From contig NZ_PZKN01000022.1 of NCBI RefSeq assembly GCF_003046795.1, forward strand, positions 17,861-81,860: a DNA stretch of 64,000 bases. The letters are read 5' to 3'. The DNA comes from Desulfonatronum sp. SC1 (GTDB lineage: Bacteria; Desulfobacterota; Desulfovibrionia; Desulfovibrionales; Desulfonatronaceae). The position numbers and the translations under genes are program-made. The notes beneath the pieces were generated by a model. It made no database searches. It saw only the letters and a program-made list of their open reading frames with translations, and had not been told where the DNA came from. Shown here piece after piece: positions 54,352-63,955 of this stretch (position 1 is its first letter; every line of letters begins with the position of its first letter).

Positions 54352-55248
54352 ATGCGGCCCGTTTCTTCCTGGCGAATCAAGGACGGTGGCTGGATTGATC
54401 TTTCCAATCCGGTGATCATGGGGGTGGTGAACTGCACGCCGGACTCGTTTTATGACGGAGGGCGGTACGACGAACCGGGTGCCGCCCTCCGTCATGGTCT
54501 GTTGTTGGCCTCTCAGGGGGCGATGATTCTGGACGTGGGCGGAGAATCCACGCGCCCCGGCTCTCGTTCCGTGAGCGTTCAGGAGGAGTTGGAGCGGGTG
54601 TTGCCCGTAGTTTGCGGACTGTCGGCGGCCCTGCCGCCGACACCTCCGGACGCCGAACTTTCCGAGGCCTCCGCGGCAATTTCCATCGACACGACCAAGT
54701 CCGCGGTGGCGGCCCGGTGCCTTCAGGGTGGGGCGTCCATCGTCAACGACGTTTCCGGTTGTCGGTTCGATCCGGAACTTTTGGACGTCTTGGGCCAGTT
54801 CAGGCCCGGCTACGTGCTGATGCACGCCCAAGGCAGGCCGGAGAGTATGCAGGAGGATCCTCGGTACAACGACGTCGTGGACACGGTGCGTCGGTTTTTC
54901 GAGCAACGGTTGGACGCCTTGGCGCGTTCCGGGCTGCCGGAAGAGCATGTGGTTCTCGATCCCGGCATCGGCTTCGGCAAGCGGCTGGAACACAATTTGG
55001 AATTGCTGCGCAACATTGAGGTGTTTCAGGAGTTGGGGCGTCCGATTCTGGTGGGCATTTCCAACAAGTCTCTTTGGAAAGGGCTTATGGAGCTGGAACT
55101 GGAAGAGCGGGGGACGGTCTCCCAGGTGGCAGCGGCCTTGCTCGCCGCTAGAGGAGTGCGGATCCATAGGATGCACGACGTGTCGGCCACGGCGCGGACA
55201 TTGCGGGTCGAACGGGCCCTGCGCCCCGAGGGGGTCCCGGCATGCTAG
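54352..55248 (+). CDS. folP: dihydropteroate synthase
   Basis: The 298-residue enzyme condenses p-aminobenzoate with dihydropterin pyrophosphate in folate synthesis. The signatures GVVNCTPDSFYDGG (about 23-36) and ILDVGGESTRPG (about 56-67) are intact, along with the C-terminal KxxRxHD-like RIHRMHD. The ATG at 54352 follows ftsH by 20 bases. Its end overlaps cdaA by seven bases. FolP is the target of sulfonamides. Confidence 0.96.
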   Translation: MRPVSSWRIKDGGWIDLSNPVIMGVVNCTPDSFYDGGRYDEPGAALRHGLLLASQGAMILDVGGESTRPGSRSVSVQEELERVLPVVCGLSAALPPTPPDAELSEASAAISIDTTKSAVAARCLQGGASIVNDVSGCRFDPELLDVLGQFRPGYVLMHAQGRPESMQEDPRYNDVVDTVRRFFEQRLDALARSGLPEEHVVLDPGIGFGKRLEHNLELLRNIEVFQELGRPILVGISNKSLWKGLMELELEERGTVSQVAAALLAARGVRIHRMHDVSATARTLRVERALRPEGVPAC

Positions 55249-55985
55249 ATGTCCCCATCAGCGTCCGGGATCTGGTGGACATCGGCCTGGTGACCTTCGC
55301 CTTCTACCGCCTGATTTTGCTGATCAAGGGAACGCGGGCCGTTTCGGTGATCTACGGGCTGGTTCTGATCCTGGTGATTTTCTACCTGTCTGACGAGTTT
55401 GGCTTGTTCACCCTGAACTGGCTGCTGGCCAATTTTCTTGGCTCGCTCTTTCTGGTGATCATCATTTTCTTTCAGCAGGACATCCGCAAGGCCCTTTCCG
55501 AACTGGGGGCCGGAAGCTTGTGGCGGCGGCAAAAGGTTTCGGACCGGCTGGTGAATGAAGTCGTCTTCGCGGCCCTGAACATGGCCAAATCGCGCATCGG
55601 GGCCCTGGTCGTCTTTGAGCGTGCTATTCCCCTAGGGGACATCATTGCCCGGGGGGTGGAGGTCAAGGCCGATTTGAGCCGGGAGTTGCTGGTGACCATC
55701 TTTTATCCGAACACCCCGCTACACGACGGCGCCGTGGTGGTCCGGGACGGCCGGATCGAGGCCGCGGGCTGCATTTTGCCGTTGTCCTCCGGCGTGGACC
55801 ACTCCGCGAAACTGGGGACCCGGCACCGGGCTGCCATCGGGGTCAGCGAGGAAACCGATGCCCTGGCCTTGGTGGTTTCTGAGGAGCGGGGCATCATCTC
55901 CATCGCCCAGGGCGGCCGATTGACCGAAGATCTGAATGAAGCCCAGCTCAAGGACGTGCTCCGCGAGGTTCTGGAGGATTCATGA
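55242..55985 (+). CDS. cdaA: diadenylate cyclase
   Basis: The 247-residue membrane protein has three N-terminal helices (to about 85) and a DisA_N domain. The catalytic motifs DGA (LHDGAVVV, about 160-167) and RHR (LGTRHRAAIG, about 189-198) are intact, so it should convert ATP to cyclic di-AMP. It overlaps folP and is followed by cdaR and glmM, the standard cdaA operon, which links c-di-AMP to cell-wall precursor supply. Confidence 0.97.
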   Translation: MLDVPISVRDLVDIGLVTFAFYRLILLIKGTRAVSVIYGLVLILVIFYLSDEFGLFTLNWLLANFLGSLFLVIIIFFQQDIRKALSELGAGSLWRRQKVSDRLVNEVVFAALNMAKSRIGALVVFERAIPLGDIIARGVEVKADLSRELLVTIFYPNTPLHDGAVVVRDGRIEAAGCILPLSSGVDHSAKLGTRHRAAIGVSEETDALALVVSEERGIISIAQGGRLTEDLNEAQLKDVLREVLEDS

Positions 55986-56926
55986 TACTACGCGCCAATT
56001 GGCAATATCTGGCCCTGGCCTTCGCCCTGGCCTTGTTTTCCTGGTATCTCGTTTCCGGGCGGGAGAAAGTGGACGCCTGGATTCAAGTACCCGTGGAAAT
56101 GGTCAACATGCCGCAAGGGTACGTTGTTCGCCAGGGTATGGTGAACCGGATCGAAGTTCGGGTTCGCGGTCCGCGCCCCATGGTCCGGACCATCGACATG
56201 CGCAATGCCTATTACCCTTTGGATCTGGCGAATCTTCAAGCCGGCGTGAACTTGTTTGACTTCGAGACCCGCAACCTGAACCTGTCCCGGGCCATCGAAG
56301 TGGTGGAAATCGTTCCCTCCCGAGCCGAACTGATCGTGGATCGGCTGATGACCAAAATTGTTCCCGTGGCCAAGAACGTCGTGGTCGAACTGGATGAAGA
56401 CTTCGAGTTGCGAGGATATGCGCTGAGACCACCGGAAGTGACGCTTCGTGGGCCCCAGGAGATGGTGGAACCCTTGGACGAGGTGGAAACGCAGCCCGTC
56501 AAGGTGGAAGGCGACCGCCCCGGGCAAGTGCAAACGACCGTTGGGTTGGTCTTGCCCGCTGAAGTGGAGGCCAACCCAAGCCGGGTGACTGTACAGCTCG
56601 ATTACGGCGAGAAACGAACCGAGGTGTCCCTGGATCGAGAAGTGCAGGCCGCGCGGCCCTCGGGCATGGCCATGACCCTGGAACCGGCCTCAGTCCGCCT
56701 GACGCTCGCCGTTCCGATTTCCCTGGCCCGCGATCCCGGGTTGGAGAACTGGGTGCGGGTGGTGGCCGCTCCGCTGGGAGAGTTGCCCGTAGGGGAGCAT
56801 GAGGTGGGGTACCGGGTTGAGTTGCCTTCCGGGGTGCTTTTGACGGAGAGTGAGCCGGAACTGGTGCGGGTAACTCTCGAACTGGAAGAAGTCGACCCTG
56901 CCGATAAAGTAAACGCCGGCGAATGA
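55982..56926 (+). CDS. cdaR: CdaR-like YbbR-domain regulator of CdaA
   Basis: The 314-residue protein has one N-terminal membrane helix (about 5-22) followed by three YbbR-type beta domains outside the cytoplasm. YbbR/CdaR proteins bind CdaA and modulate its activity. The ATG overlaps the cdaA stop by four bases, so the pair is translationally coupled. It is followed by glmM after 46 bases. Confidence 0.92.
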   Translation: MILRANWQYLALAFALALFSWYLVSGREKVDAWIQVPVEMVNMPQGYVVRQGMVNRIEVRVRGPRPMVRTIDMRNAYYPLDLANLQAGVNLFDFETRNLNLSRAIEVVEIVPSRAELIVDRLMTKIVPVAKNVVVELDEDFELRGYALRPPEVTLRGPQEMVEPLDEVETQPVKVEGDRPGQVQTTVGLVLPAEVEANPSRVTVQLDYGEKRTEVSLDREVQAARPSGMAMTLEPASVRLTLAVPISLARDPGLENWVRVVAAPLGELPVGEHEVGYRVELPSGVLLTESEPELVRVTLELEEVDPADKVNAGE

Positions 56927-56972
56927 TTGAACCAATAAAGCCTGACATACGAGCGACATAACGAGGAATCTA

Positions 56973-58325
56973 ATGCGAAAAGGACTTTTTGGAACGGACG
57001 GCATGCGCGGTCAGGTGAACATCTTTCCCATGCTTCCGGAAATCGCCCTGCGGCTTGGGCTGGCCGTTGGTCAAATGATGCGCAACGGTTCGCGGCGACA
57101 CCGGGTGGTGATCGGCAAGGATACGCGCTTGTCGGGGTACGTGTTCGAAACGGCTTTGACTTCCGGATTTTGCGCGGCGGGTATGGATGTCTATCTGGTC
57201 GGTCCCATGCCCACCCCGGCTATTTCCTTTCTGACCCGCAACATGCGCGCCGACGTCGGAGTGGTCATTTCCGCCTCGCACAATCCGTTCATGGACAACG
57301 GGATCAAGCTGTTCGACAATCTCGGATTCAAGCTGGCCGACGCCATGGAGGACAGGATTTCGGAACTGATCCTTTCTCCGGACACGGACTGGGAGTATCC
57401 GCAGCCAGAAAACGTCGGCAAGGCCAGCCGGATTCTGGATAGCCTGGGGCGGTATCTGGTATTTTTGAAGAACACCATCCCTTCGACCATGACTTTTGAC
57501 GGGGTCAAGGTGGTCTTGGACTGCGCCAACGGCGCGACGTACAAGGTCGCCCCCTTGCTGTTCGAAGAACTGGGGGCCAAGGTGGAGGAAATCGGCACGG
57601 AGCCCGACGGGTTGAACATCAACCGCAAATGCGGTTCCCTCTATCCGGAACTCGTGGCGCATCGCGTGCTGGAATCCGGAGCGGACATCGGTCTGGCCCT
57701 GGACGGCGACGGAGACCGGCTGATCGTAACTGACGAGCAGGGAACCGTGCTGGACGGCGACCAGATCATGGCCATCTGCGTCCAGGATATGATGCAAAAC
57801 GGCACGTTACCCGGCAATACCCTGGTGGCTACGGTGATGAGCAACATGTCTCTGGAATTGTTCATGCGGGACCACGGCGGCAGGCTGTTGCGCACCCCGG
57901 TGGGCGACCGCTACGTGGTGGAGGCCATGCGCCGGGAAGGGGCGGTGTTCGGCGGCGAGCAGTCCGGCCACTTGATTTTTCTGAACCATTGCACCACTGG
58001 GGACGGTATCCTGGCGGCCTTGCAACTGATGCGCATCATGCAGGAAAAGGGCAAGCCGCTGTCCGAACTGGCGGGGCAATTGAAGCCGTTTCCCCAGGTG
58101 CTGGTCAATGTTCATGTGGAGCGCAAGATCCCCTTCGAACAATCCCCGGAAGTGGCCAAGGCCGTGGCCATGGCCGAGGAAAAGCTCGGGATCAGGGGGC
58201 GCGTGCTGTTGCGCTATTCCGGGACCGAGCCGGTGGCCCGGGTCATGGTGGAAGGCGAAGATTCCGTCCTGGTTCAACGGCTTGCCGATGAACTGGTGGA
58301 CGTCTTGCAAACGCATTTGCGATAG
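56973..58325 (+). CDS. glmM: phosphoglucosamine mutase
   Basis: The 450-residue enzyme interconverts glucosamine-6- and -1-phosphate for peptidoglycan and lipopolysaccharide synthesis. The phosphorylated serine is in [13 protein letters not shown] (about S101), the metal loop is DGDGDR (about 245) and the sugar loop GEQSGH (about 328). GlmM can bind and restrain CdaA in some bacteria, which fits its place after cdaA-cdaR. ACGAGGAATCTA supplies the ribosome-binding site. Confidence 0.97.
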   Translation: MRKGLFGTDGMRGQVNIFPMLPEIALRLGLAVGQMMRNGSRRHRVVIGKDTRLSGYVFETALTSGFCAAGMDVYLVGPMPTPAISFLTRNMRADVGVVISASHNPFMDNGIKLFDNLGFKLADAMEDRISELILSPDTDWEYPQPENVGKASRILDSLGRYLVFLKNTIPSTMTFDGVKVVLDCANGATYKVAPLLFEELGAKVEEIGTEPDGLNINRKCGSLYPELVAHRVLESGADIGLALDGDGDRLIVTDEQGTVLDGDQIMAICVQDMMQNGTLPGNTLVATVMSNMSLELFMRDHGGRLLRTPVGDRYVVEAMRREGAVFGGEQSGHLIFLNHCTTGDGILAALQLMRIMQEKGKPLSELAGQLKPFPQVLVNVHVERKIPFEQSPEVAKAVAMAEEKLGIRGRVLLRYSGTEPVARVMVEGEDSVLVQRLADELVDVLQTHLR

Positions 58326-58559
58326 ACTGTTTTTCCGAATGGGTATAGGCTTGAACCGATTGTCGGAGGCAAAGCTTCACGCGGCTTCCAGTCCTGAAGA
58401 TCCATTTCCAAGGGTGCCAAAAGCTCCTTGAATGCCATCAAATTTAGATTATATCTTGTCTTGTTTTGTCGCATCAATGCCGAGCGTGCCCGCCAGTGTC
58501 AGCCCGTGCACTAGTAGCGTGTTCGTCGACATTGATCCAAACGTAAGGAGATTGCTCCG
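58326..58559. other. intergenic region upstream of galU
   Basis: This 234-base gap has no recognised gene and no clear terminator or promoter. A TAAGGAG box at 58547-58553 serves galU. Confidence 0.4.
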
Positions 58560-59432
58560 ATGCAGATTAGAAAAGTCGTCATTCCCGTGGCTGGTTGGGG
58601 TACCAGATCGTTGCCAGCAACCAAGAACATCCCCAAGGAAATGCTTCCGGTGTTCAAGAAGCCGGCCGTGCAGCACATCGTCGAGGAAGCCATGTATTCC
58701 GGATTGACGGACGTGGTTTTCGTCAACAATTCCAACAAGAAGATCATCGAAGACCACTTCGACTACAACTGGGCGTTGGAAGATTTATTGCAACGCACCG
58801 GGAAGACGGCGCTTTTGGAAGAGGTCCGGGCCGTGGCCGAAATGGTGAACATCATTTCCGTGCGCCAGAAGAAGCAATTGGGGCTGGGGCACGCCGTGCT
58901 CTGCGCCAAAGAGGTCATCAAGCAGGAACCCTTCGCCCTGATGCTCGGGGACGACCTGATGTTCGGGATGGAGCCGGGCATCAAGCAGTTGATGGATGTG
59001 GCGCTTTCAGAAAACATGTCCGTTGTCGGCGTGATCGAGGTCGGCGCGGACAAGGTCAGCAGCTACGGCATCATCCATGGCGAGGAGTTCGCGCCGGGAA
59101 TCTACCGGGTTCGCTCCATGGTGGAGAAGCCGGCTCCGGCCCAGGCGCCTTCCCGGATGGCGGTGGTCGGGCGCTACGTGCTCATGCCGGAAATTTTCGA
59201 CTATCTGGAAGGGGCCGAGCCGGGACATGGCGGGGAAATTCAGATCACGGACGCGCTGCTGAAGCTGGCCCAGAAGAATCGCCTTCTGGCGGTGAAAATG
59301 CGTGGGATGCGGTTCGATGTGGGCGATTGGAGCGACTACCTCACGGCCAACATCTATTTTGCTTTGCAGGATGAGTCGTTGCGCGACGAACTGGTGGGCA
59401 AGCTGAAAAACCTGCTTCCCTTCAATTGCTGA
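58560..59432 (+). CDS. galU: UTP-glucose-1-phosphate uridylyltransferase
   Basis: The 290-residue enzyme makes UDP-glucose for lipopolysaccharide and for the trehalose synthesis encoded at 45612. The nucleotide-binding start VIPVAGWGTRSLPATK (about 7-22) and the GLGHAVLCA and VEKP segments are intact. It is preceded by TAAGGAG seven bases ahead. A hairpin-type terminator follows. Confidence 0.97.
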   Translation: MQIRKVVIPVAGWGTRSLPATKNIPKEMLPVFKKPAVQHIVEEAMYSGLTDVVFVNNSNKKIIEDHFDYNWALEDLLQRTGKTALLEEVRAVAEMVNIISVRQKKQLGLGHAVLCAKEVIKQEPFALMLGDDLMFGMEPGIKQLMDVALSENMSVVGVIEVGADKVSSYGIIHGEEFAPGIYRVRSMVEKPAPAQAPSRMAVVGRYVLMPEIFDYLEGAEPGHGGEIQITDALLKLAQKNRLLAVKMRGMRFDVGDWSDYLTANIYFALQDESLRDELVGKLKNLLPFNC

Positions 59433-59465
59433 TCGCGGCGGACTCGACTTCCTTCCTCTGATTTT

Positions 59466-59511
59466 CGAGCCGACTGCACTATGTGGCGTGCGGTCGGCTC
59501 GTTGCGTTTTA
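59466..59511 (+). terminator. hairpin terminator after galU
   Basis: CGAGCCGAC (59466-59474) pairs with GTCGGCTCG (59493-59501), with further pairing of GCAC/GTGC inside, followed by TTGCGTTTT. It lies before priA, whose start at 59592 then needs its own promoter. Confidence 0.7.
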
Positions 59512-59591
59512 GCTCGCCGGACAACTCAACGGCAACGGAGCCATATCAAGCTGATGGACAAGTCTTTGAATGTTATTGCGGGGCAAGCGCC

Positions 59592-62222
59592 ATGAGCCAC
59601 GCTTGGAGCGTCGCCCTGTGCAGCCCGCCCTATCGCGTCTTTACGTATGCGACACCGGACTGCCTGCCTCCCGAGGCCTGGGCGGCCGGGCAGCGCGTGA
59701 TGGTGCCCGTGGGCAAGAGGACACGGTTGGGGGTGATCATGGAGCCTTCCAGAGACGGAGACGGGGGAGGGCGGGCCTTGAAGCCCATGGTTTGGCCCCT
59801 GGACCAGGAACTGCTCCTGACTGAGGCCGTTCTGGACTTGGTCCGGCATCTGGCAAAACGCCAAATGGTCCCGGAGGGCCTCGTTCTTTCCAGCATCCTG
59901 CCCAAGGCCTTGCGCTCCGGCCAACCACGGTTCACGCTGGTGGATGGTCCGACGACGCGGCGCTGGACCTTGGAGGAAATGGCCCGGCTTTCCGGCGGGG
60001 AGGCGGCGCGGCTCGGACGGGCGTGGATGGAAGGCCGACTGCGTCTGGAGCAAAACCAGCGCAAGGGGGACGATGACGTCCTTTACGCCTTGCTGCGCGA
60101 TCCTCCCTGGGGACTGCGCCCTAGAGCCAAGCGGCAACAAGCCGTCCTGGATTTTCTGTTCGTCCATGGCAGCGCTTCCTTGCGGGGTATCGCCCATGGC
60201 GTGGTCCTTGCTCAAAATCAATCATTTGCCGTGCATCATGGCCTGGAAGGCGATCCGGATGTTGGCCCGGATGGCGCACAAGTCCCGTGTTCAGGGGAAG
60301 CGGATCGAAATCGGTCCGGGGGCAACGGCGCGTCAGTGCGTGAGACGAAACAAGGGCTCAAGCAGGTTTTGGGGGACCTGGTTCGCAAGGGGCTGGTTCA
60401 GGCCCTGCCGGTGCTTCCGGGCGAATGTGACCAGGAGAGGGGGGCTCAAACCTCCCCTCCGGTCTCTCCTCAAGCCTTCTTTGACACGCTTCCCGTTCAG
60501 CACATTGACCCGCCCCACAGCAGCCCCATGGAGGCTCCCTGCCTCGAGGCCCGCACCCTCACCGACGAGCAGGCCGAGGCTCTCGCGGCTTTAGAGGGTG
60601 ACCTGCGACAGATCCTGGACCTCGAATCGAAAACCATTCCGGACACGCATGATGCCGCCCCGGGGCGGATTCAGGTCCGCCTGGTCCATGGCGTGACCGG
60701 CAGCGGCAAGACCTTGCTGTATCTGCGGTTGGCTCGGACCGCCATGGCCCAGGGGAGGAGCGTGCTGCTGCTGGCTCCGGAGGTGGCCTTGTCCGCCCAG
60801 CTTTGGAACGAAGTGAATCGGTTTTTTCCCGGAACACCCCGGCACTGGTATCACGGTTCGCTTTCCGCCGGGGTCAGGCTGGGGGTGTTTCGTGCTCTGC
60901 GTCACCAGGCCACACCCCAGATCGTGGTGGGCACCCGGTCCGCCTTGTTTTTGCCCTTCGCCAACTTGGGGCTGATCGTCATGGATGAAGAACACGACGC
61001 CTCTTACAAGCAGGATGAGGGATTCACGTACCAAGCCAAGGAAGTGGCCTACTTCCGGATCAAGCAGCACGGCGGCTTGCTGCTGCTGGGTTCGGCCACA
61101 CCGGATATCAAGACCTTTCACGCCGCGGATCAGAGCGAAATCAGTCGCGTCACGCTGCGTCACCGCGTAAGCCACAAGCCGTTGCCCGAAATCCAACTTG
61201 TGGACATGCGCCCGGAATCGCGTTCCGCCCCGCTTTCCCAGGTCTGTCGATCCGAGTTGGAGGGCGTGCTCCAGCGCGGAGAGCAGGCAATGTTTTTGCT
61301 CAACCGTCGCGGCTTCGCGCCGCTGGTTTCTTGCCTGGACTGCGGCACGGCTCCCAAGTGTCCGCGCTGCGAAGTGGGGCTGACCTATCACAAAGGGTGG
61401 GAGCGCCTGTTGTGCCACTATTGTGGCTTTGCCCAGCCATTTCCCTTAGGGTGCGGTCAGTGCGGCGGGACTCGATTTCTGCCCATGGGCGAGGGGACCG
61501 AGGGGCTGGAAGAGTACCTGGAGAACCTTGGGGCCTCGGGGCTGGGAATTGTTCGCCTGGACCGGGACAGCACCCGACGCAAGGGCAGCCTGGACCATAT
61601 CCTCAAGGCCTTTGGACAGGGCCGGGCCCAGGTGATGGTCGGGACCCAGATGCTCAGCAAGGGCCATCATTTCCCAAATGTGACCTTGGTCGTGGCCGTG
61701 GACGGGGACGTGGGGCTGAACCTTCCGGACTACCGGGCCGCGGAAAAGACCTTTCAGTTGCTGGTCCAACTGGCAGGTCGGGCCGGACGGGGAGATCGGC
61801 CGGGCCGGGTGTTGATTCAGACCCGCAATCCAGACCATCCCTGTTGGGAGCACATTCGGACCGGCGACTATGAGGGGTTTTTCGCTCAGGAACTGGAGCG
61901 TCGCCGGAAATTCGCCTACCCGCCTTTCGTGAAGCTGGCAATGATCCGGTTGAGCTATCCCCGTGAATGGGAGGAAGGCGCGGCCCTGGTGGCCACGGCC
62001 GGCGACCATCTGCGTCGGGAAGGCGTTCGTCTGGGTCTCCGGGTCCTCGGCCCCGCACCGGCCCCCCTTGGGTTGCTCAACGGCCGCAAACGCTTCCAGT
62101 GCCTGCTCAAGGCCATGACCTGGCAAAATCTGCGCGAAGCCTTCACGGCCATGCGCACTGCTCTTCCGGCTTCCTCCCCCCTGCGCGTGGCCTTGGACCT
62201 GGATCCGGTGAACATGCTGTGA
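59592..62222 (+). CDS. priA: primosomal protein N' (replication restart helicase)
   Basis: The 876-residue DNA helicase restarts stalled forks. Walker A is TGSGKT (about 369-374), the DEEH box is MDEEHDASYKQDE, and the zinc-binding insert carries four CxxC pairs (CLDC, CPRC, CHYC, CGQC). Its N-terminal DNA-binding domain includes an insert-like stretch of weakly conserved residues around 200-320. The ATG at 59592 opens MSHAWSVALCSPP; the longer frame from 59481 overlaps the galU terminator. Confidence 0.95.
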   Translation: MSHAWSVALCSPPYRVFTYATPDCLPPEAWAAGQRVMVPVGKRTRLGVIMEPSRDGDGGGRALKPMVWPLDQELLLTEAVLDLVRHLAKRQMVPEGLVLSSILPKALRSGQPRFTLVDGPTTRRWTLEEMARLSGGEAARLGRAWMEGRLRLEQNQRKGDDDVLYALLRDPPWGLRPRAKRQQAVLDFLFVHGSASLRGIAHGVVLAQNQSFAVHHGLEGDPDVGPDGAQVPCSGEADRNRSGGNGASVRETKQGLKQVLGDLVRKGLVQALPVLPGECDQERGAQTSPPVSPQAFFDTLPVQHIDPPHSSPMEAPCLEARTLTDEQAEALAALEGDLRQILDLESKTIPDTHDAAPGRIQVRLVHGVTGSGKTLLYLRLARTAMAQGRSVLLLAPEVALSAQLWNEVNRFFPGTPRHWYHGSLSAGVRLGVFRALRHQATPQIVVGTRSALFLPFANLGLIVMDEEHDASYKQDEGFTYQAKEVAYFRIKQHGGLLLLGSATPDIKTFHAADQSEISRVTLRHRVSHKPLPEIQLVDMRPESRSAPLSQVCRSELEGVLQRGEQAMFLLNRRGFAPLVSCLDCGTAPKCPRCEVGLTYHKGWERLLCHYCGFAQPFPLGCGQCGGTRFLPMGEGTEGLEEYLENLGASGLGIVRLDRDSTRRKGSLDHILKAFGQGRAQVMVGTQMLSKGHHFPNVTLVVAVDGDVGLNLPDYRAAEKTFQLLVQLAGRAGRGDRPGRVLIQTRNPDHPCWEHIRTGDYEGFFAQELERRRKFAYPPFVKLAMIRLSYPREWEEGAALVATAGDHLRREGVRLGLRVLGPAPAPLGLLNGRKRFQCLLKAMTWQNLREAFTAMRTALPASSPLRVALDLDPVNML

Positions 62223-62563
62223 GTCGCCGCGCTTCCAAACTACTGTGTCGTCCGGAACGGATGGACTTGTTTCCGCGGCTGCTTCGGGCTATCGATTTTG
62301 CCGGGAGCACGGTTACTTCCGGCTGGGACATGATTTTTGTTGAAATGAACGTAATTGCTCAATAAGACCGGGCGGCCTTCCACGGAATTTCATGCTGCCT
62401 GGATACCGGCCTGCGCCGGTATGACGGAATGGAATGTCACGCTAACGAGTTCTCTCGGTTGTTACCCCGGCGCAAGCCGGGGGCCAGGTGTTATTCCTGG
62501 TTCAATTGCCCAGAGTTATTGAGCAGTTACAAATGAGCAAAACAAAATAAAGGGTAGCGGATA
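62223..62563. other. intergenic region upstream of proB
   Basis: This 341-base gap holds the REP-like pair described separately (62394-62489) and AGGGTAGCGGATA just before proB. No gene was recognised. Confidence 0.5.
62394..62489. repeat. pair of REP-like palindromes in inverted orientation
   Basis: The first unit, CTGGATACCGGCCTGCGCCG... (from about 62398, ending GGTATGAC), and the second, TTACCCCGGCGCAAGCCGGG... (from 62462), are both hairpins with a CTGG tag, on opposite strands. Together they form a BIME-like element, a type seen widely in proteobacteria. Confidence 0.65.
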
Positions 62564-63709
62564 ATGGGCGACTGGATGACACATCGTCGGCAGGTTTTGG
62601 AGAAGGCGCGACGTGTATTGATCAAGGTCGGCAGTGCCGTACTGACCTCTGACCAAGGGCTGGACCTGCGAGTGGTTTCGCGGCTGGCCGATCAAATGTC
62701 GTCCCTGCATGATCGGGGACTGGATTTGATCTTGGTTTCCTCCGGGGCCGTGGCCGCTGGTAGGCGGGTGATTTCCCGCTTGTGCCTGGACGGCCATTTG
62801 CCCGAGAAACAGGCCGCCGCGGCAATAGGGCAAAGCCGGTTGATGCACGCGTATGATGAGGCCTTCGAACGATTCGGGAAGGTCACAGCCCAAATTTTGC
62901 TGACCAAAGACGACTTGCAAAGCCGGACGCGGTTTCTGAACGCTCGACATACGTTTCAGACTCTGTTGGCTTGGCGAGCCATTCCCATAGTGAATGAAAA
63001 CGACTCCGTAGCCGTTCAAGAACTGAAATTCGGAGACAATGACAGCTTGGCCAGCTTGCTGCTGAACATGGTCGAAGCGGATTTGTTCGTCAATCTGACC
63101 TCAGCGCTGGGTGTTTTCGACGACAATCCGGATGTAAACCCCGCAGCACGATGCATTGAATGCATTCCGGACATCCAGGCCCTGGAACCCTCGGCATTGT
63201 GCCGTGGGAAGACCGGGGCAGGCTCCGGAGGAATGTACAGCAAGCTTCTGGCTGCCAAACGGGCGGCGCAACTGGGCGTGCCGACCCTGATCGTTTCGGG
63301 AAAAGAAAAATTTTCCCTGGAAAAGGTTTTTGATGGTGAAATGCTGGGAACCTGGGTGATGCCCCAGGAGAAAGGCATCTCCCGGCGCAAGTTCTGGATG
63401 GCCTACAATCAGGAACCGGATGGAGATGTCTGGGTGGATTTGGGGGCGGCGAACGCCTTGCGGCAAGGAGGTAAAAGTCTCTTGCCCGCCGGAATCAACC
63501 ATATTGAAGGCAACTTTGGCGCCGGGGCCTTGGTTCGGATCATGGATTCCGAGGGGCAAGCGCTCGGAGTCGGCTTGTCCAACTACAAAGCGGCGGAGTT
63601 GAGGCGAATAATGGGGCGGAAAAGTGCTGAAATAGCTGGAGTTTTAGGGCAGTGTCCCTACTCCGAGGCAGTCCACCGCGACAATATGCTCATGAATGTC
63701 GCGGGATGA
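62564..63709 (+). CDS. proB: glutamate 5-kinase
   Basis: The 381-residue enzyme makes glutamyl-5-phosphate, the first step of proline synthesis. The amino acid kinase start KVGSAVLTSD and the SSGAVAAGRRV segment are intact, as are NENDSVAV and the KTGAGSGGMYSKL glutamate loop. A C-terminal PUA domain (about 285-365), usual in bacterial ProB, is present. proC is elsewhere (35673) and proA is not in the window. It is the last protein gene before the rRNA operon. Confidence 0.97.
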   Translation: MGDWMTHRRQVLEKARRVLIKVGSAVLTSDQGLDLRVVSRLADQMSSLHDRGLDLILVSSGAVAAGRRVISRLCLDGHLPEKQAAAAIGQSRLMHAYDEAFERFGKVTAQILLTKDDLQSRTRFLNARHTFQTLLAWRAIPIVNENDSVAVQELKFGDNDSLASLLLNMVEADLFVNLTSALGVFDDNPDVNPAARCIECIPDIQALEPSALCRGKTGAGSGGMYSKLLAAKRAAQLGVPTLIVSGKEKFSLEKVFDGEMLGTWVMPQEKGISRRKFWMAYNQEPDGDVWVDLGAANALRQGGKSLLPAGINHIEGNFGAGALVRIMDSEGQALGVGLSNYKAAELRRIMGRKSAEIAGVLGQCPYSEAVHRDNMLMNVAG

Positions 63710-63816
63710 ACTTGCCTCTTCGAGACGTGGTTGGCCTGGGTGCTTATGAACGTCTTTATCGCAATACTTTGTATTTTAGCGATAAAAAATTATATTTTTT
63801 TTCGTGAAAATTGTTG

Positions 63817-63845
63817 TTGACAGGTGAGGGGTGGTTCTATAGAAC
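63817..63845 (+). promoter_or_regulatory. rrnP: rRNA operon promoter
   Basis: TTGACA (63817-63822) is followed after 17 bases by TAGAAC (63840-63845), with an A/T-rich UP-like tract (63780-63813) directly upstream. This is the expected form of a strong rRNA promoter about 110 bases before the 16S gene. A TATAGA at 63838 with a 15-base spacer is an alternative -10. Confidence 0.75.
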
Positions 63846-63876
63846 CTGCCTCTTCGCCGTGAGCGACGGCGGCTGA

Positions 63877-63887
63877 GTTCTTTGACA
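63877..63887 (+). promoter_or_regulatory. boxA-type antitermination site of the rRNA leader
   Basis: GTTCTTTGACA at 63877-63887, between the promoter and 16S, matches the rRNA leader boxA form (TGCTCTTTA-like) that loads Nus factors. It is followed by a small hairpin, TATGG/CCAT, near 63915-63930. Confidence 0.55.
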
Positions 63888-63955
63888 ATGAAATAGCGAG
63901 GGGGGAGAGAAAATATGGTTTAAGCCATGTTTTCATTTTGAGTTTTGGTATTTTT

